From Vibrio sp. MEBiC08052 (GTDB lineage: Bacteria > Pseudomonadota > Gammaproteobacteria > Enterobacterales > Vibrionaceae): a stretch of DNA of 64,000 nt. The stretch spans positions 1,370,154 through 1,434,153 of the forward strand of contig NZ_KQ947475.1 in assembly GCF_001506075.1 (NCBI RefSeq), in the 5' to 3' direction. Made by a program: the position numbers and the translations under genes. Every line of letters begins with the position of its first letter. The stretch's first letter is position 1. Positions 36,639 to 46,225 of this stretch are shown piece by piece. The notes under the pieces were generated by a model, which saw only the letters and a list, made by a program, of their open reading frames with translations, was not told the origin of the DNA and ran no database searches.

Positions 36639-37523
36639 ATGGCGATTCCCAAGATAGCCGCATATCAAATTCCCTCATATGATGCGTTTCCGGATAACAA
36701 GGTCAACTGGCAGTTAGATGCAAAAAAAGCAGTGCTGCTGATTCACGACATGCAGGATTACTTCATTAATTTCTTTGATAAGAAAGAAGCGCCTATCCCC
36801 GAACTGATCAAGCATATTCAGGCGATTAAACAGGCTGCGGGTGAGGCAGGGGTGCCGACGGTTTATACCGCTCAGCCCGCGAATCAAGATCCGCAGGAGC
36901 GGGCGCTGCTGACCGATTTTTGGGGCACCGGATTAACTCAGGACACGGCCATCATCACGGATGTCGCACCACAAGACAACGATATTACCTACACCAAGTG
37001 GCGGTATAGTGCATTTAAAAAGACACCGCTGCTGGAGTGGATGAATGAAACGGGACGTGATCAGCTGATCATTGTGGGGGTTTATGCCCATATCGGGATT
37101 CTTTCCACAGCGCTCGATGCCTTTATGCTCGATATTCAGCCTTTTGTGGTGGGAGATGCGGTCGCCGATTTTTCATTGGCGGATCACCAATATGCGCTTG
37201 CGTATGTGACTGGCAGAGCCGGGAGCGTCAAATCGGCTCAGCGTGTGATTGAAGAAATCAGTCAGAGCGCTCAATCCTTCGCTGCAATCAATCTGGAGGT
37301 GATGCAAAAAGACGTTGCGGCGATTTTAGATCTGGATATTGAAGATATCGATGTGGATGAGAATTTGATGCTGCTTGGTCTGGATTCCATTCGCGCTATG
37401 AGCTTATTTGAAGGCTGGCGCAAACACGGGGTGAATATTGCGTTTGCTGAAATCGTGAAGAAAGTGACGTTAAGAGAGTGGTGGCACTTGATTGATAATG
37501 CCCAGACTCAGCAAGTCGCGTAG
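36639..37523 (+). CDS. entB: EntB: isochorismatase fused to an aryl carrier protein
   Basis: This 294-residue bifunctional protein hydrolyses isochorismate to 2,3-dihydro-DHB and carries activated DHB for the NRPS. The isochorismatase domain (1-210) has [19 protein letters not shown] and [11 protein letters not shown]. The C-terminal aryl carrier domain has the phosphopantetheine site [10 protein letters not shown] with Ser250. I chose the ATG at 36639 because AAGGA lies just before it and [12 protein letters not shown] is the usual EntB start; a frame open to 36588 adds an unsupported extension. No phosphopantetheinyl transferase gene is present in the window, so the enzyme that loads this serine must be elsewhere. 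Confidence 0.95.
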   Translation: MAIPKIAAYQIPSYDAFPDNKVNWQLDAKKAVLLIHDMQDYFINFFDKKEAPIPELIKHIQAIKQAAGEAGVPTVYTAQPANQDPQERALLTDFWGTGLTQDTAIITDVAPQDNDITYTKWRYSAFKKTPLLEWMNETGRDQLIIVGVYAHIGILSTALDAFMLDIQPFVVGDAVADFSLADHQYALAYVTGRAGSVKSAQRVIEEISQSAQSFAAINLEVMQKDVAAILDLDIEDIDVDENLMLLGLDSIRAMSLFEGWRKHGVNIAFAEIVKKVTLREWWHLIDNAQTQQVA

Positions 37524-37540
37524 TCGATGTCCATTGATGC

Positions 37541-37572
37541 AAAAACCGATTTCAGATGAAATCGGTTTTTTT
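37541..37572. terminator. Bidirectional terminator between entB and entE
   Basis: AAAAACCGATTTC and GAAATCGGTTTTT enclose AGAT. The A run on one side and the T run on the other let it stop both convergent transcripts. Confidence 0.9.
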
Positions 37573-37639
37573 AGCCCGCTTGCTGGTAATGTGCTTGCTT
37601 TCTGCCGCGCGCTTTTCTTCAGCTAATATCTCAGCCAAG

Positions 37640-39259
37640 TTAAACGGTAGAGAACTGTTCTCTGAGCTGCTTCTTATTAATTTTACCGACCGGGGTTTTG
37701 GGTAAAACGGCCATAAACCGGATTTGATCGGGGATCTTATATTCAGCCAGCCCTTTGCCGTGTAAAAAACGTTTGAGCACGATGGGCTTGAGCGTTTTAT
37801 CCTGCTCCAGCACAACAATCGCGCAACTGCGTTCTCCAAGAAACTCATCCGGTACTGCAATTAAGGCGACATCGTGTACATCCGGGTGCTGCAATAAGAC
37901 GTTTTCGACTTCTTCGGCGGCAATCTTTTCACCACCGCGGTTGATCTGATCTTTATCGCGTCCGGTAACAATGAGATTGCCATCTTGTGTCAGCTTGACT
38001 AAATCACCCGTCGAGTAAAACCCCTCAGAATTGAACGAGCGTCGGTTATGTTCCGCAGCCCGGTAGTAGCCCCGAATTGTGTAGGGGCCGCGTGTCATCA
38101 GTTTCCCCTCCTGACCGTAAGGGACGGGTTCACCATCTTCATTGACGACCAGCACTTCATCATCGGGTGAGATCGGTCGTCCCTGAGTCGAGACGATGAT
38201 GTCAAGCGGATCATCCAGCCGGGTGTAATTGACCAGACCTTCAGCCATGCCGAAAACTTGCTGTAACTGACAGTGCAGTTTTTCCGGCAGCTGTTGTGCA
38301 GCGCTTTGGCTAAATTTGGCACCGCCCACCTGCACCAGTTCTAAGCTGGATATGTCTTCGCTGGCGGAAGGGGCATACTGCATCCACAGTAAGGCCAACG
38401 GCGGCACCAGTGCCGATACAGTCACTTTGTGGCGTTCAATTAATTCAAATGCCGCTTTGGGTGATGAATCCTGACCCAATATGACAGTGCCTCCGGAGAA
38501 AAATACCCCCAGTGCACCCGGGGAGCTCAACGGAAAGTTATGAGCAGCAGGCAGCACACACAGATAGTTCGTTTCCGGGTTGAACCGGCAAATCTCAATA
38601 CTGCCGATCACACTATACACGTAATCATTATGCGTTCTGGGGATCAACTTTGAAGTGCCGGTGGTGCCGCCGGATAACTGATAAAAAGCCACATCCGTTG
38701 CCTGACCGTGTTGCCGGTAACACGCATCCGAATAGAGTGTGCTGAGCGGTGTTATCTCGCGATGAGAGGCTGTGCCCGATGTAATGAGCAGTCTGATTGA
38801 CGGGCAACTTTCCAGTAGCTGTAAGGCCTGTTGTTGGGTATCGAACCCAGTGATCTGATCAGAGCAAATATAGGCTTTTGCTTCTGCGTGCTGACAGAAA
38901 TAGCTTAATTCCATATGGCGGTGAGCCGGCAGTGCGAGCACCGGTTTGATCCCTTTCATGGTTAAGGCGAAGAAACACAAATAAAACTCTGCCTCATTGG
39001 CCATTTGCAGGACAACATTGTCGCCAGCCTTCAAACCTAAAGAGACAAAGCCGGCTGAAAGCCGGGCTATTTTGTACCGAAGTTGCTGATAGGTATATTG
39101 TTGATCCTGACAGATCAGGGCAATGGCGTCGGGGAACTGCTCCGCGGTTGCGGATAAGCAATCAAACAGCGTCCGGTCTTGCCAATATCCTTGCTGTCGA
39201 TAGTATTGCGCATATTCAGGGGGCCAGGGCGTAAAATCTAACGGTGTTGATGAAGTCAT
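37640..39259 (-). CDS. entE: EntE: 2,3-dihydroxybenzoate-AMP ligase
   Basis: This 539-residue stand-alone adenylation enzyme activates 2,3-dihydroxybenzoate with ATP and loads it on the carrier domain of EntB. The ATP-binding loop is QLSGGTTGTSKLIPRTHNDY, followed by GMAEGLVNYTRL, YSTGDLVKLT, GRDKDQINRGGEKI and the catalytic lysine in TPVGKINKKQL. I chose the ATG at 39259 (MTSSTPLDFTPWP) because AAGGGG lies seven bases before it; an in-frame ATG lies at 39292. It follows entC by ten bases in one minus-strand operon. Confidence 0.94.
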   Translation of the reverse strand: MTSSTPLDFTPWPPEYAQYYRQQGYWQDRTLFDCLSATAEQFPDAIALICQDQQYTYQQLRYKIARLSAGFVSLGLKAGDNVVLQMANEAEFYLCFFALTMKGIKPVLALPAHRHMELSYFCQHAEAKAYICSDQITGFDTQQQALQLLESCPSIRLLITSGTASHREITPLSTLYSDACYRQHGQATDVAFYQLSGGTTGTSKLIPRTHNDYVYSVIGSIEICRFNPETNYLCVLPAAHNFPLSSPGALGVFFSGGTVILGQDSSPKAAFELIERHKVTVSALVPPLALLWMQYAPSASEDISSLELVQVGGAKFSQSAAQQLPEKLHCQLQQVFGMAEGLVNYTRLDDPLDIIVSTQGRPISPDDEVLVVNEDGEPVPYGQEGKLMTRGPYTIRGYYRAAEHNRRSFNSEGFYSTGDLVKLTQDGNLIVTGRDKDQINRGGEKIAAEEVENVLLQHPDVHDVALIAVPDEFLGERSCAIVVLEQDKTLKPIVLKRFLHGKGLAEYKIPDQIRFMAVLPKTPVGKINKKQLREQFSTV

Positions 39260-39269
39260 GGCATGCCCC

Positions 39270-40451
39270 TTATGCGGTGAGTCGTTCATCAAGCTGAATG
39301 CCGGCAGCTTTCAAGATAGTTCCCATTTTCGCACCGGTTTCTTCCAGTTCACTTTGCGGAGAGGACTCGTTGACGATTCCGGCACCGGCAAAAATACACA
39401 TTTCACGCTGGCTGACTTCGGCACAACGAATTGTCACCACCCATTCCCCGTTACCACGCGCATCACACCAGCCAATCATGCCGCTGAAGTAGCCGCGTTC
39501 AAAGGTTTCGATCTGTTTGATTGCTTGATAGGCAGACTGTCTCGGGAAACCACAAACGGCCGGGGTCGGATGAAGCTCAGCCGCGATTTGCAGCGAATTA
39601 ACGGCCGGGTCAATCGCTTCTCCTTCAAGGACAGTCGATAGGTGAAGCATGGTTTCGGTTTCGATCACTGAAGGCACCATCGGGGTAAAGAGATTATGGC
39701 AGTAACGGCTCAAAACTTTCTCGACTTCTTCCACGACAAAGCTATGTTCGTTTAAGTCTTTTTGGGTATCGAGTAAAGAGGAATATGAGTGTTGATTGTC
39801 AGACTCGCTGGCAGATTTAGGCCGTGAGCCAGCAAGCGGGTTTGATACGACGTGTCCGCCTTTTTTCGCTAACAGTAACTCAGGGCTGGCCCCCATTAGT
39901 TTGGCATTGCCGCCGATATCGGCAGCAAAGGTGTAGCCACGGGCGTTAATGGCAAGCAGGTTTCTGAGCAGAGCCGTCTGATCAATGTTGTGATCGGTCG
40001 AAATACGCACGGATCGGGACAGAACAACCTTAGAAAGCTCAGTGGTATTGAACAGATTTAATAAAGTTGATACCCCTTGTTTATAGTCATCTCCGGTCGG
40101 CGGAGAGATAACCGTTGCTTTGTTTGAGCTAAGCGCATTATTTTTGCACGTTCTGGCACTCCCTGAGACATACAGTTTTTGCGGGATAAAAAATTTCGTC
40201 GGTGTATTTTCATCGAACGGAACAGTGGCAAACAATACCGGGTTATCATTATCTGATGTTTTCGCCTGTTCAAGCATTTGTTTCGCGTGATCGGCAAGGT
40301 GAGCAAATGGGATAGCCTGATTGAATTGTTGTTCAATCCCCACACCCAGCATTGAGTTGTTTGGAGATGCAAAGAAAAAAGGCGCTGTCTCTAACTCTTG
40401 ATCCAAGAGCGCTTGAGCCATTCTGGAGAAGCCAACAACTTCGCGTTTCAT
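39270..40451 (-). CDS. entC: EntC: isochorismate synthase
   Basis: This 393-residue enzyme converts chorismate to isochorismate, the first step to 2,3-dihydroxybenzoate. Family landmarks are [53 protein letters not shown] and [14 protein letters not shown] chose the ATG at 40451 ([10 protein letters not shown]) because GAGG lies five bases before it and the length then matches EntC (391 in E. coli). It is divergent from entA across a Fur-box region. Confidence 0.94.
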   Translation of the reverse strand: MKREVVGFSRMAQALLDQELETAPFFFASPNNSMLGVGIEQQFNQAIPFAHLADHAKQMLEQAKTSDNDNPVLFATVPFDENTPTKFFIPQKLYVSGSARTCKNNALSSNKATVISPPTGDDYKQGVSTLLNLFNTTELSKVVLSRSVRISTDHNIDQTALLRNLLAINARGYTFAADIGGNAKLMGASPELLLAKKGGHVVSNPLAGSRPKSASESDNQHSYSSLLDTQKDLNEHSFVVEEVEKVLSRYCHNLFTPMVPSVIETETMLHLSTVLEGEAIDPAVNSLQIAAELHPTPAVCGFPRQSAYQAIKQIETFERGYFSGMIGWCDARGNGEWVVTIRCAEVSQREMCIFAGAGIVNESSPQSELEETGAKMGTILKAAGIQLDERLTA

Positions 40452-40529
40452 AATTACCTCGTTCAAATGTGATGACAAATATTTGCCATTTGTTTCATAC
40501 GCAATATATTGGTAGAATTATAAGTGAGA

Positions 40530-40557
40530 ACAATTATCAATATCAAATGATAATTTA
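40530..40557. promoter_or_regulatory. Fur box between entC and entA
   Basis: CAATTATCAATATCAAATGA followed by TAATTTA contains two overlapping Fur-like half-site pairs. A further partial match (ATCATTATTATTG) lies at 40573-40585. Both divergent genes belong to DHB synthesis, so shared iron repression is expected. Confidence 0.7.
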
Positions 40558-40615
40558 TCTTATTTGAAGAGTGATCATTATTATTGTCGCGAACATCAAA
40601 ACAGGAGAAGTCGGG

Positions 40616-41389
40616 TTGAATCAAAATCATCAAACGGTATTGCTGACCGGAGCAAGTCAGGGGATTGGGTATGCCGTCCTAGAACGGTTGCTGGTTGAGG
40701 GGTATAAGGTTGTTGCAACCGATCGCTGCATCGACGCGCTTGATACAAAGCTGGATGCGGTAAAAAAACAATATGCTGCTCAGCTTGATTATTACGCAAT
40801 TGACTTGCTCGACAGTCAGTTGGCGCAGCAAGTGGCGCAGCTTTGCAGTGAATATCATTTCGATCATTTGGTCAGTTGTGCCGGGGTGCTCAGCAGCGGC
40901 AGTGTTCATGAAATGTCTGTTGAAACGATCAAGCAAATGTTTGACATCAATACCTTCGGGGCTTTGACCATGATTCAACAGGTCGCCAAGGGAATGAAGC
41001 GCCGCAAAGCGGGGAATATTGTGGTGATTGGTTCGAATGCAGCCAACACACCGAGGTTGAACATTGGTGCTTATGCCGCATCAAAATCCGCGTTACATAT
41101 GTTGGTAAAGTGCAGCGGATTAGAATTGGCGGAATACGGTATTCGTTGCAACATCATCAGCCCGGGATCGACCCGAACCGAGATGCAGACCCAACTATGG
41201 CATGAAAACTATGGTGAATCACAAGTGATAGCAGGTAACCTTGAGCAATATCGTCTGGGCATTCCCCTGAGAAAGATGGCTGAACCGGCTGATATCGCCA
41301 ATAGCGTGCTATTTCTGATGTCTGACGCGGCACGCCAAATCACCATGCATGATCTGCGTGTCGATGGTGGTGCAACGCTCGATAACTAA
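40616..41389 (+). CDS. entA: EntA: 2,3-dihydro-2,3-dihydroxybenzoate dehydrogenase
   Basis: This 257-residue short-chain dehydrogenase oxidises 2,3-dihydro-DHB to DHB with NAD+. The cofactor motif is LLTGASQGIG near the N-terminus. The active site has SCAGVLSSG, the serine in VVIGSNAANTP and YAASKSALHM, and the C-terminal DLRVDGGATLDN is typical. I chose a TTG start at 40616 because AGGAG lies eight bases before it and the protein then begins as SDR enzymes do. The frame is open to a GTG at 40571, but that start overlaps the Fur region. Confidence 0.92.
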   Translation: MNQNHQTVLLTGASQGIGYAVLERLLVEGYKVVATDRCIDALDTKLDAVKKQYAAQLDYYAIDLLDSQLAQQVAQLCSEYHFDHLVSCAGVLSSGSVHEMSVETIKQMFDINTFGALTMIQQVAKGMKRRKAGNIVVIGSNAANTPRLNIGAYAASKSALHMLVKCSGLELAEYGIRCNIISPGSTRTEMQTQLWHENYGESQVIAGNLEQYRLGIPLRKMAEPADIANSVLFLMSDAARQITMHDLRVDGGATLDN

Positions 41390-41462
41390 CTAGTAACTAA
41401 TAGCTAATCCGCTGAAACTCGATAACTAATCCACTGAAAAGAGAGGCGCAGTGCTGATAATT

Positions 41463-41484
41463 AACCACCGCCGGTGGCGGTGGT
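41463..41484. terminator. GC-rich hairpin after entA
   Basis: ACCACCGCC and GGCGGTGGT pair around GGT. No proper T run follows, so its role as a terminator is uncertain. Just before it, near 41375-41440, there is an imperfect direct duplication containing CTCGATAACTAA. Confidence 0.45.
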
Positions 41485-41557
41485 GATTGCTTCTCTGTAA
41501 TTGCTGAAATCGGGCAATTAAATGTCTGGGGTGAGTACCCCAATGAGTTTTAAAACG

Positions 41558-42772
41558 CTAAAAATAAGTCTTGTAGCGATCGATGATGTTAAAACTCGAA
41601 TCAATGACGGCGATTTCACGCCATTTATCAAAGGTTAAGCAAGGGTGGGATGTCCCAAAGCTAATCATATCTCCGACTTGTAAATCGACGCTGAAAGTCA
41701 TGAAGGCATGTTGATCCATGATATCTTTGACAACACATGTACCTGACTCAATGGTTATCGGCGCTTTGTCCCCGACATGATAATAAGTCAGCGGGGTCGG
41801 CAGCCCGGCATCGAATGCAACATCCCGCTTACCAAATCCGACAATGGCGACACCGGGTTCAGGAATCGATAAAACGTAAGCCCAAAGCTCCATCGCAGAC
41901 TGTAGTGCGGTATCACTGGCTTGGCAGTGCATATTTCGCAGCATAACCTGTGCCTGAGCATCTTCATATATACCCATATCGTGGATCACGTAACATCCCG
42001 GCCGGATAATACGGCGAACGCTCGGATGAAGGTCGGCTTCTTGGAAAACCTCACAAACAATGTCGTACCAGGCTGAACCGGCACCGGTTAATATTGGGTT
42101 TTCCGAGTGAATGGATGACTGGAAAAAATCAGACTTGAAGATTTTCACGACCCAATGAATAAAATTGCGAACTTGCGTGATTTCATCATCACCATGGATG
42201 ACACCTTCATAAAATTCCACCCCGGATAAACGTAGTGAGGTGCTGGTGTTGAGCGCTTGAACGACTGATTTGACCTGCTCTTCAGTTCGACAACCGCAAC
42301 GGCCGTGATCTGCACCGATCTCGATAAGGACGTTGAGCGTCAGCGATCTTTCGGTAAAAAATCGATCTAATGCGCGGACGTTTGCAACGGAGTCAACAAC
42401 GCAATAAAACTGGATATCGTGATGTTCAAGCATATCGGCGATAATCGACATGTTTGCTTTCCCAACCAATTGGTTCGCCATTAAAATATTCTGACATCCC
42501 GCATTCAAAGCGCTTTGAGCCTGAACCGGATTGGCGACCGTCATTCCCCAAGCCCCGGCAGCTAATTGTGCTGTGAGGATTTTGGGGGTCATGGTCGTTT
42601 TTGCGTGGGGGGCTAACTGAACTGCATATTTTTCGCTAAAATTTTTCATACACTGGATGTTGTTTGCGATTTTGTCCTGATATAGAACCAACGCAGGTAA
42701 GCTGACATCTTCATTCAGTATGTTAGCGTCTTTGCCAATGGCGTGACCTTTTTCCAAATATATAGCATTCAT
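41558..42772 (-). CDS. Zn/PLP-dependent D-serine dehydratase-type enzyme (DSD1 / D-threonine aldolase family)
   Basis: This enzyme of about 404 residues has the fold-III PLP barrel shared with alanine racemase. The PLP lysine is in LAPHAKTTMTP. Near the C-terminus, SFGTSHPCLTF holds the metal pair H-x-C found in eukaryotic-type D-serine dehydratase, whereas D-threonine aldolases have H-x-D. I therefore favour deamination of D-serine or a related D-amino acid to the 2-keto acid, though activity is not proven by sequence. I chose the ATG at 42772, eight bases after AAGGA; in-frame ATGs lie upstream to 42799. It is the last gene of the seven-gene operon. Confidence 0.8.
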   Translation of the reverse strand: MNAIYLEKGHAIGKDANILNEDVSLPALVLYQDKIANNIQCMKNFSEKYAVQLAPHAKTTMTPKILTAQLAAGAWGMTVANPVQAQSALNAGCQNILMANQLVGKANMSIIADMLEHHDIQFYCVVDSVANVRALDRFFTERSLTLNVLIEIGADHGRCGCRTEEQVKSVVQALNTSTSLRLSGVEFYEGVIHGDDEITQVRNFIHWVVKIFKSDFFQSSIHSENPILTGAGSAWYDIVCEVFQEADLHPSVRRIIRPGCYVIHDMGIYEDAQAQVMLRNMHCQASDTALQSAMELWAYVLSIPEPGVAIVGFGKRDVAFDAGLPTPLTYYHVGDKAPITIESGTCVVKDIMDQHAFMTFSVDLQVGDMISFGTSHPCLTFDKWREIAVIDSSFNIIDRYKTYF

Positions 42773-42814
42773 TTTATTCATCCTTGAGCCAGTCATCACT
42801 GCTGTTTTGATTGT

Positions 42815-43564
42815 TCAATTACTTCCGTTCAGTTTCTGTGTCAGTTTGTATGCGCAGCTGACCAGTTCAGATTTATAGTCATCAAAATTTTGTAACGCAT
42901 CTTCTTTTGGGGCAATCAAACATAATGTTGCGACAGGCACTTGGTTTTCATCAAATACCGGAGCTGCAAAGCATCGGGTGAAGGTGTCAGAGATACTATT
43001 GAATGAAAAAAAACCGTCCTCTTTTGCCTGATTACATTCTTGGAGAAACTGCGTTTCAGGTAAGCGCTTGCCATCTGGCAGAATAAAGTCATCAGGGTCA
43101 ATAAATGCCAAAATGTCTTCATTACTCAGATGGTTCAAAAGTAATCTGCCTGATGCTGTCCAGGGAATTGCGACTTTCTCACCGATATTGGCGCTGATTC
43201 TGAAGGGACGGTCACCTTCTTTCATCATTGCAACCGTGTATTTGTGTCCGTCAAGCATACATAACTGAGCTGTTTCCCGGGTCATCGTCGATAGGTGTTC
43301 TAAATATGTTTCGGCTTCACTCGCTAAGCTGAAATTTTTTAAATAGCTCGCGCCTAAAAAATGCAGTTGTCTACCCAAAAAAACGCGTCCGTCTTTATGG
43401 AAGTTTTCTAATACTCCCATATCAAGCATAATTTTGATTAATTCATAAATAGACGAGGTCGGTGCTTGCAACGCCTTTGCTATTTCAATTGGCCTGACCG
43501 CTTTTTCATGATTGCGAAGAAATTCCAAAATTTGAAAGGCTCGCTCTATCCCTCTGGCTCTCAC
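42815..43564 (-). CDS. IclR-family transcriptional regulator
   Basis: This regulator of about 249 residues has an N-terminal winged helix (VRPIEIAKALQAPTSSIYEL) and an effector-binding domain with IPWTASGRLLL and NSISDTFTRCFAAPVF. It lies inside the D-amino-acid operon and probably controls it. I prefer the GTG at 43564, which has GGAGG five bases before it. The in-frame ATG at 43606 lacks a ribosome-binding site and lies inside a perfect palindrome that is better read as an operator or RNA hairpin. Confidence 0.87.
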   Translation of the reverse strand: MRARGIERAFQILEFLRNHEKAVRPIEIAKALQAPTSSIYELIKIMLDMGVLENFHKDGRVFLGRQLHFLGASYLKNFSLASEAETYLEHLSTMTRETAQLCMLDGHKYTVAMMKEGDRPFRISANIGEKVAIPWTASGRLLLNHLSNEDILAFIDPDDFILPDGKRLPETQFLQECNQAKEDGFFSFNSISDTFTRCFAAPVFDENQVPVATLCLIAPKEDALQNFDDYKSELVSCAYKLTQKLNGSN

Positions 43565-43587
43565 AAAGGCCTCCAATAATGATTGAT

Positions 43588-43610
43588 GTGAATGGGGAAA
43601 TCCCATTCAC
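43588..43610. promoter_or_regulatory. Perfect 9-bp inverted repeat before the iclR-type gene
   Basis: GTGAATGGG and CCCATTCAC flank GAAAT in the gap between the RidA gene and the preferred start of the regulator. It could be an IclR operator or an intra-operon RNA hairpin. Confidence 0.55.
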
Positions 43611-43618
43611 AAGGTAAG

Positions 43619-44005
43619 CTATTTTTGCTTATACGCGACACAATCGATTTCCACTTTTGCATCAACCATCAAGCTTGATTGTACGCAAGCTCTGGCTGCC
43701 GGGAATTCGCCAAAATATTCAGTAAATACACCATTAAATGACCAAAAATCTCTGGCATCGTCAAGCCATACACCGATTCGGACGATATCTTGGACATCAT
43801 AATCTGCTTCTTTCAGAATTTTCAGCATATTCTGAATCGCTTTATGTGATTGGTCGATAATACCACCATTGATCACTTCACCATTTTCCATGGCGACTTG
43901 TCCTGAAACATATAACCAGCCATCTGCTTCGGTCGCACTGGCGAAGGGAAGTTGTTTACCTGCTGCACCGCGCGCATCGCAACCGTATCGTTTTATTGTC
44001 ATCAT
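43619..44005 (-). CDS. RidA/YjgF-family enamine/imine deaminase
   Basis: This 128-residue protein of the RidA family shows LPFASATEADGWLYVSGQVA, the internal AIQNMLKILKEA and the C-terminal ARACVQSSLMVDAKVEIDCV with the conserved Arg. RidA proteins hydrolyse reactive enamines such as 2-aminoacrylate, which PLP-dependent serine dehydratases release. Its place in an operon with a D-serine-dehydratase-type enzyme fits that protective role. GAGGAAA lies before the ATG. Confidence 0.9.
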   Translation of the reverse strand: MMTIKRYGCDARGAAGKQLPFASATEADGWLYVSGQVAMENGEVINGGIIDQSHKAIQNMLKILKEADYDVQDIVRIGVWLDDARDFWSFNGVFTEYFGEFPAARACVQSSLMVDAKVEIDCVAYKQK

Positions 44006-44024
44006 TAAATTTCCTCAATAAAAA

Positions 44025-44798
44025 TTAAAAGTGGGAACTTTTCAAAAATTCAGCCAGTCGGCTTGATTTAGGGTGGTGATAAAGCTCATGAGGATGTCCC
44101 TGTTCCTCTATTTGTCCGTTATTCATAAAAATAACGTTGTCTGATACTTCATAAGCAAACTTCATTTCGTGCGTTACAAGTACCATTGTCATGCCATCTT
44201 TGGCTAAGTCTTTCATGACATTCAAAACTTCATTGACTAGCTCGGGATCAAGGGCAGACGTGACTTCATCAAACAGCATGAGCTTTGGGCTCATAGCCAC
44301 AGCCCGGGCAATCGCAACGCGCTGTTGCTGTCCGCCGGATAGCTGAATGGGATAATGGTCTTTTCGGCTCAACATACCCACTTTATCCAGCCAGTGTTCT
44401 GCGATAGAAATCGCTTCACTTTTGCTCATTTTTTTGACTTTTAAGAGTCCGAGCATGACGTTGTCTAAGGCTGTCATGTGAGGAAATAAGTTGAAATGTT
44501 GAAATACCATGCCTGTATGTGAGCGTTGCTTCGCTATTTCAGACTCTGAATGGCGGACTCTCTTACTGTTCGTTATGGAGTACCCCATATCTTGGCCATC
44601 TAAAATAATTTGCCCTTGCTGATAATCTTCCAGAAGGTTGATCGTCCGTAATAACGTTGTTTTACCAGAACCACTAGAGCCGATAATCGAGACCGTTGTG
44701 CCTTGGTTGACTTCAAGATCAACGCCTTTTAAAACTTCCAAATCTCCGTATGATTTATGAACGCCACGAATACTGAGTAGCTTTTTTCTATCCGTCAT
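44025..44798 (-). CDS. Polar amino-acid ABC importer, ATPase subunit (GlnQ/HisP type)
   Basis: This 257-residue ATPase belongs to the polar amino-acid transporter family. Walker A is GSSGSGKTT, the Q-loop [13 protein letters not shown], the signature [14 protein letters not shown], Walker [15 protein letters not shown] and the switch VTHEMKFA. It works with the two permeases and the binding protein encoded upstream in the same operon. Confidence 0.94.
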   Translation of the reverse strand: MTDRKKLLSIRGVHKSYGDLEVLKGVDLEVNQGTTVSIIGSSGSGKTTLLRTINLLEDYQQGQIILDGQDMGYSITNSKRVRHSESEIAKQRSHTGMVFQHFNLFPHMTALDNVMLGLLKVKKMSKSEAISIAEHWLDKVGMLSRKDHYPIQLSGGQQQRVAIARAVAMSPKLMLFDEVTSALDPELVNEVLNVMKDLAKDGMTMVLVTHEMKFAYEVSDNVIFMNNGQIEEQGHPHELYHHPKSSRLAEFLKSSHF

Positions 44799-44822
44799 AA
44801 TGTCTTCCTTAAATATTATGAT

Positions 44823-45491
44823 TCAGCTAATTGTCACTTTCCGTTCTACATAACGGCCGAGTTGTTCTATTCCGAAATTAATACAGAAGTAAATAAATCC
44901 TGCGAATAGATAGAACTCCATATTCATGAAATTTCTGGAAATAATTTGCTGAGTCGTAAGCATGAGTTCTAAAACCCCGACAATTGATAACAGTGTTGAG
45001 GCCTTAACCATTTCAGCTGCGGTGTTCACCCAAGTCGGGAGTATTTGTCTCAGTGCCTGAGGCAATAAAACATAGATGAATGTTTTGAAAAAAGTTAATC
45101 CAATTGCTTTGGCTGCCTCTGTTTGTCCGACAGGAATTGCGCCAAGTGCGCCACGGACAATTTCGCCAATATGCGAACTACAAAAAATGGTTAATGCGAC
45201 AACCCCGGCCTGAAATGCATCTAAGTTTAAGCCAACTGCTGAAGGGACATAAAACATGGCGAGTATTAAAACAAATACGGGTGTCCCACGAATAATGTCA
45301 ATATAAACACGAAACATGAACTTTATCGGTAAAGTGCCATATTCAAGAGCCAGCCCGACGATAACACCGAGCATCGTACCTAAGATGATCGCTAATGCAG
45401 AAATACTAATCGTTACTATCACCCCGTGATAGATAGCGCTTCTTGCATTCCATAATTCCTGTAAAAAATAGGATAGATCCATCATGAGCAA
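44823..45491 (-). CDS. Polar amino-acid ABC importer, permease 2
   Basis: This 222-residue HisM/GlnP-type permease has about five helices. The EAA loop reads IPVGQTEAAKAIGLTFFKTF followed by VLLPQALRQILP. It overlaps the preceding permease gene by ten bases, indicating coupled translation of the heterodimer. Confidence 0.92.
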   Translation of the reverse strand: MLMMDLSYFLQELWNARSAIYHGVIVTISISALAIILGTMLGVIVGLALEYGTLPIKFMFRVYIDIIRGTPVFVLILAMFYVPSAVGLNLDAFQAGVVALTIFCSSHIGEIVRGALGAIPVGQTEAAKAIGLTFFKTFIYVLLPQALRQILPTWVNTAAEMVKASTLLSIVGVLELMLTTQQIISRNFMNMEFYLFAGFIYFCINFGIEQLGRYVERKVTIS

Positions 45492-46210
45492 TTCTCCTTA
45501 CGCAGGAACCTTGCAATTACACCGGTCATACTTGAATTACTTTGCTTGGTTCTGGAAATGGCAATTTTCTTTTCTAAAGCCCTGAATGTATATCCAAGTA
45601 AAAAACATGCAATAATATAGATGCCACTGGCAACCATCCATGTCTCAATGACCCTGAAACTCTCAACGTTTATTTTTCTCGCATAAAAGGTTAACTCTGG
45701 TATCGAAATTGCTGCAGCAAGAGATGTATCCTTAAATAAAGAAATAAAATTATTAGTCAGCGAGGGTAATATATTTCGCATCATAATGGGTACCAGGATC
45801 ATCCGCTTTATCTGAAATTGTGTTAATCCAATAGCCAAGCCTGCTTCATATAATCCTTTCGATATTGATGTTAATCCTGAGCGGAAAACTTCTGTCAGGT
45901 AAGCACCGGCATAAATAGAAAGTGTGATGATAAATGACTCTATTTTTCCGAGACGTATTCCCATCTGCGGTAACGCAAAATAGGTAAAGAGTATTAATAC
46001 TAAGATCGGCGTGTTACGAATGATCGTAACATAAATAGAAGCGACATATTTAAACGTTCTATTTTTTGATAACATCATGAATGCGCATATAATTCCAATG
46101 ACGCAGCCAATTAAAATAGAAATAAAGGCTAGACCCAGACCTAAGCCTAGCCCCGATATTAATATGTCCCAATTTCGCCATACAACACTGAAATTGAAAT
46201 CATAATCCAT
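45482..46210 (-). CDS. Polar amino-acid ABC importer, permease 1
   Basis: This 242-residue HisQ/GlnP-type permease has a family EAA loop SKGLYEAGLAIGLTQFQIKR and helices with IRNTPILVLILFTYFALP. It pairs with the following permease. The gene begins about 15 bp after the binding-protein gene. Confidence 0.92.
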   Translation of the reverse strand: MDYDFNFSVVWRNWDILISGLGLGLGLAFISILIGCVIGIICAFMMLSKNRTFKYVASIYVTIIRNTPILVLILFTYFALPQMGIRLGKIESFIITLSIYAGAYLTEVFRSGLTSISKGLYEAGLAIGLTQFQIKRMILVPIMMRNILPSLTNNFISLFKDTSLAAAISIPELTFYARKINVESFRVIETWMVASGIYIIACFLLGYTFRALEKKIAISRTKQSNSSMTGVIARFLRKENCS

Positions 46211-46225
46211 GTCTAACTATCCAGT

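Noticed and set aside
41463..41484. A CRISPR-like or REP-like unit from the CCACCGCC palindrome
   Set aside because: It occurs once only in the neighbourhood and has no regular spacing. No CRISPR array was seen anywhere in the window.
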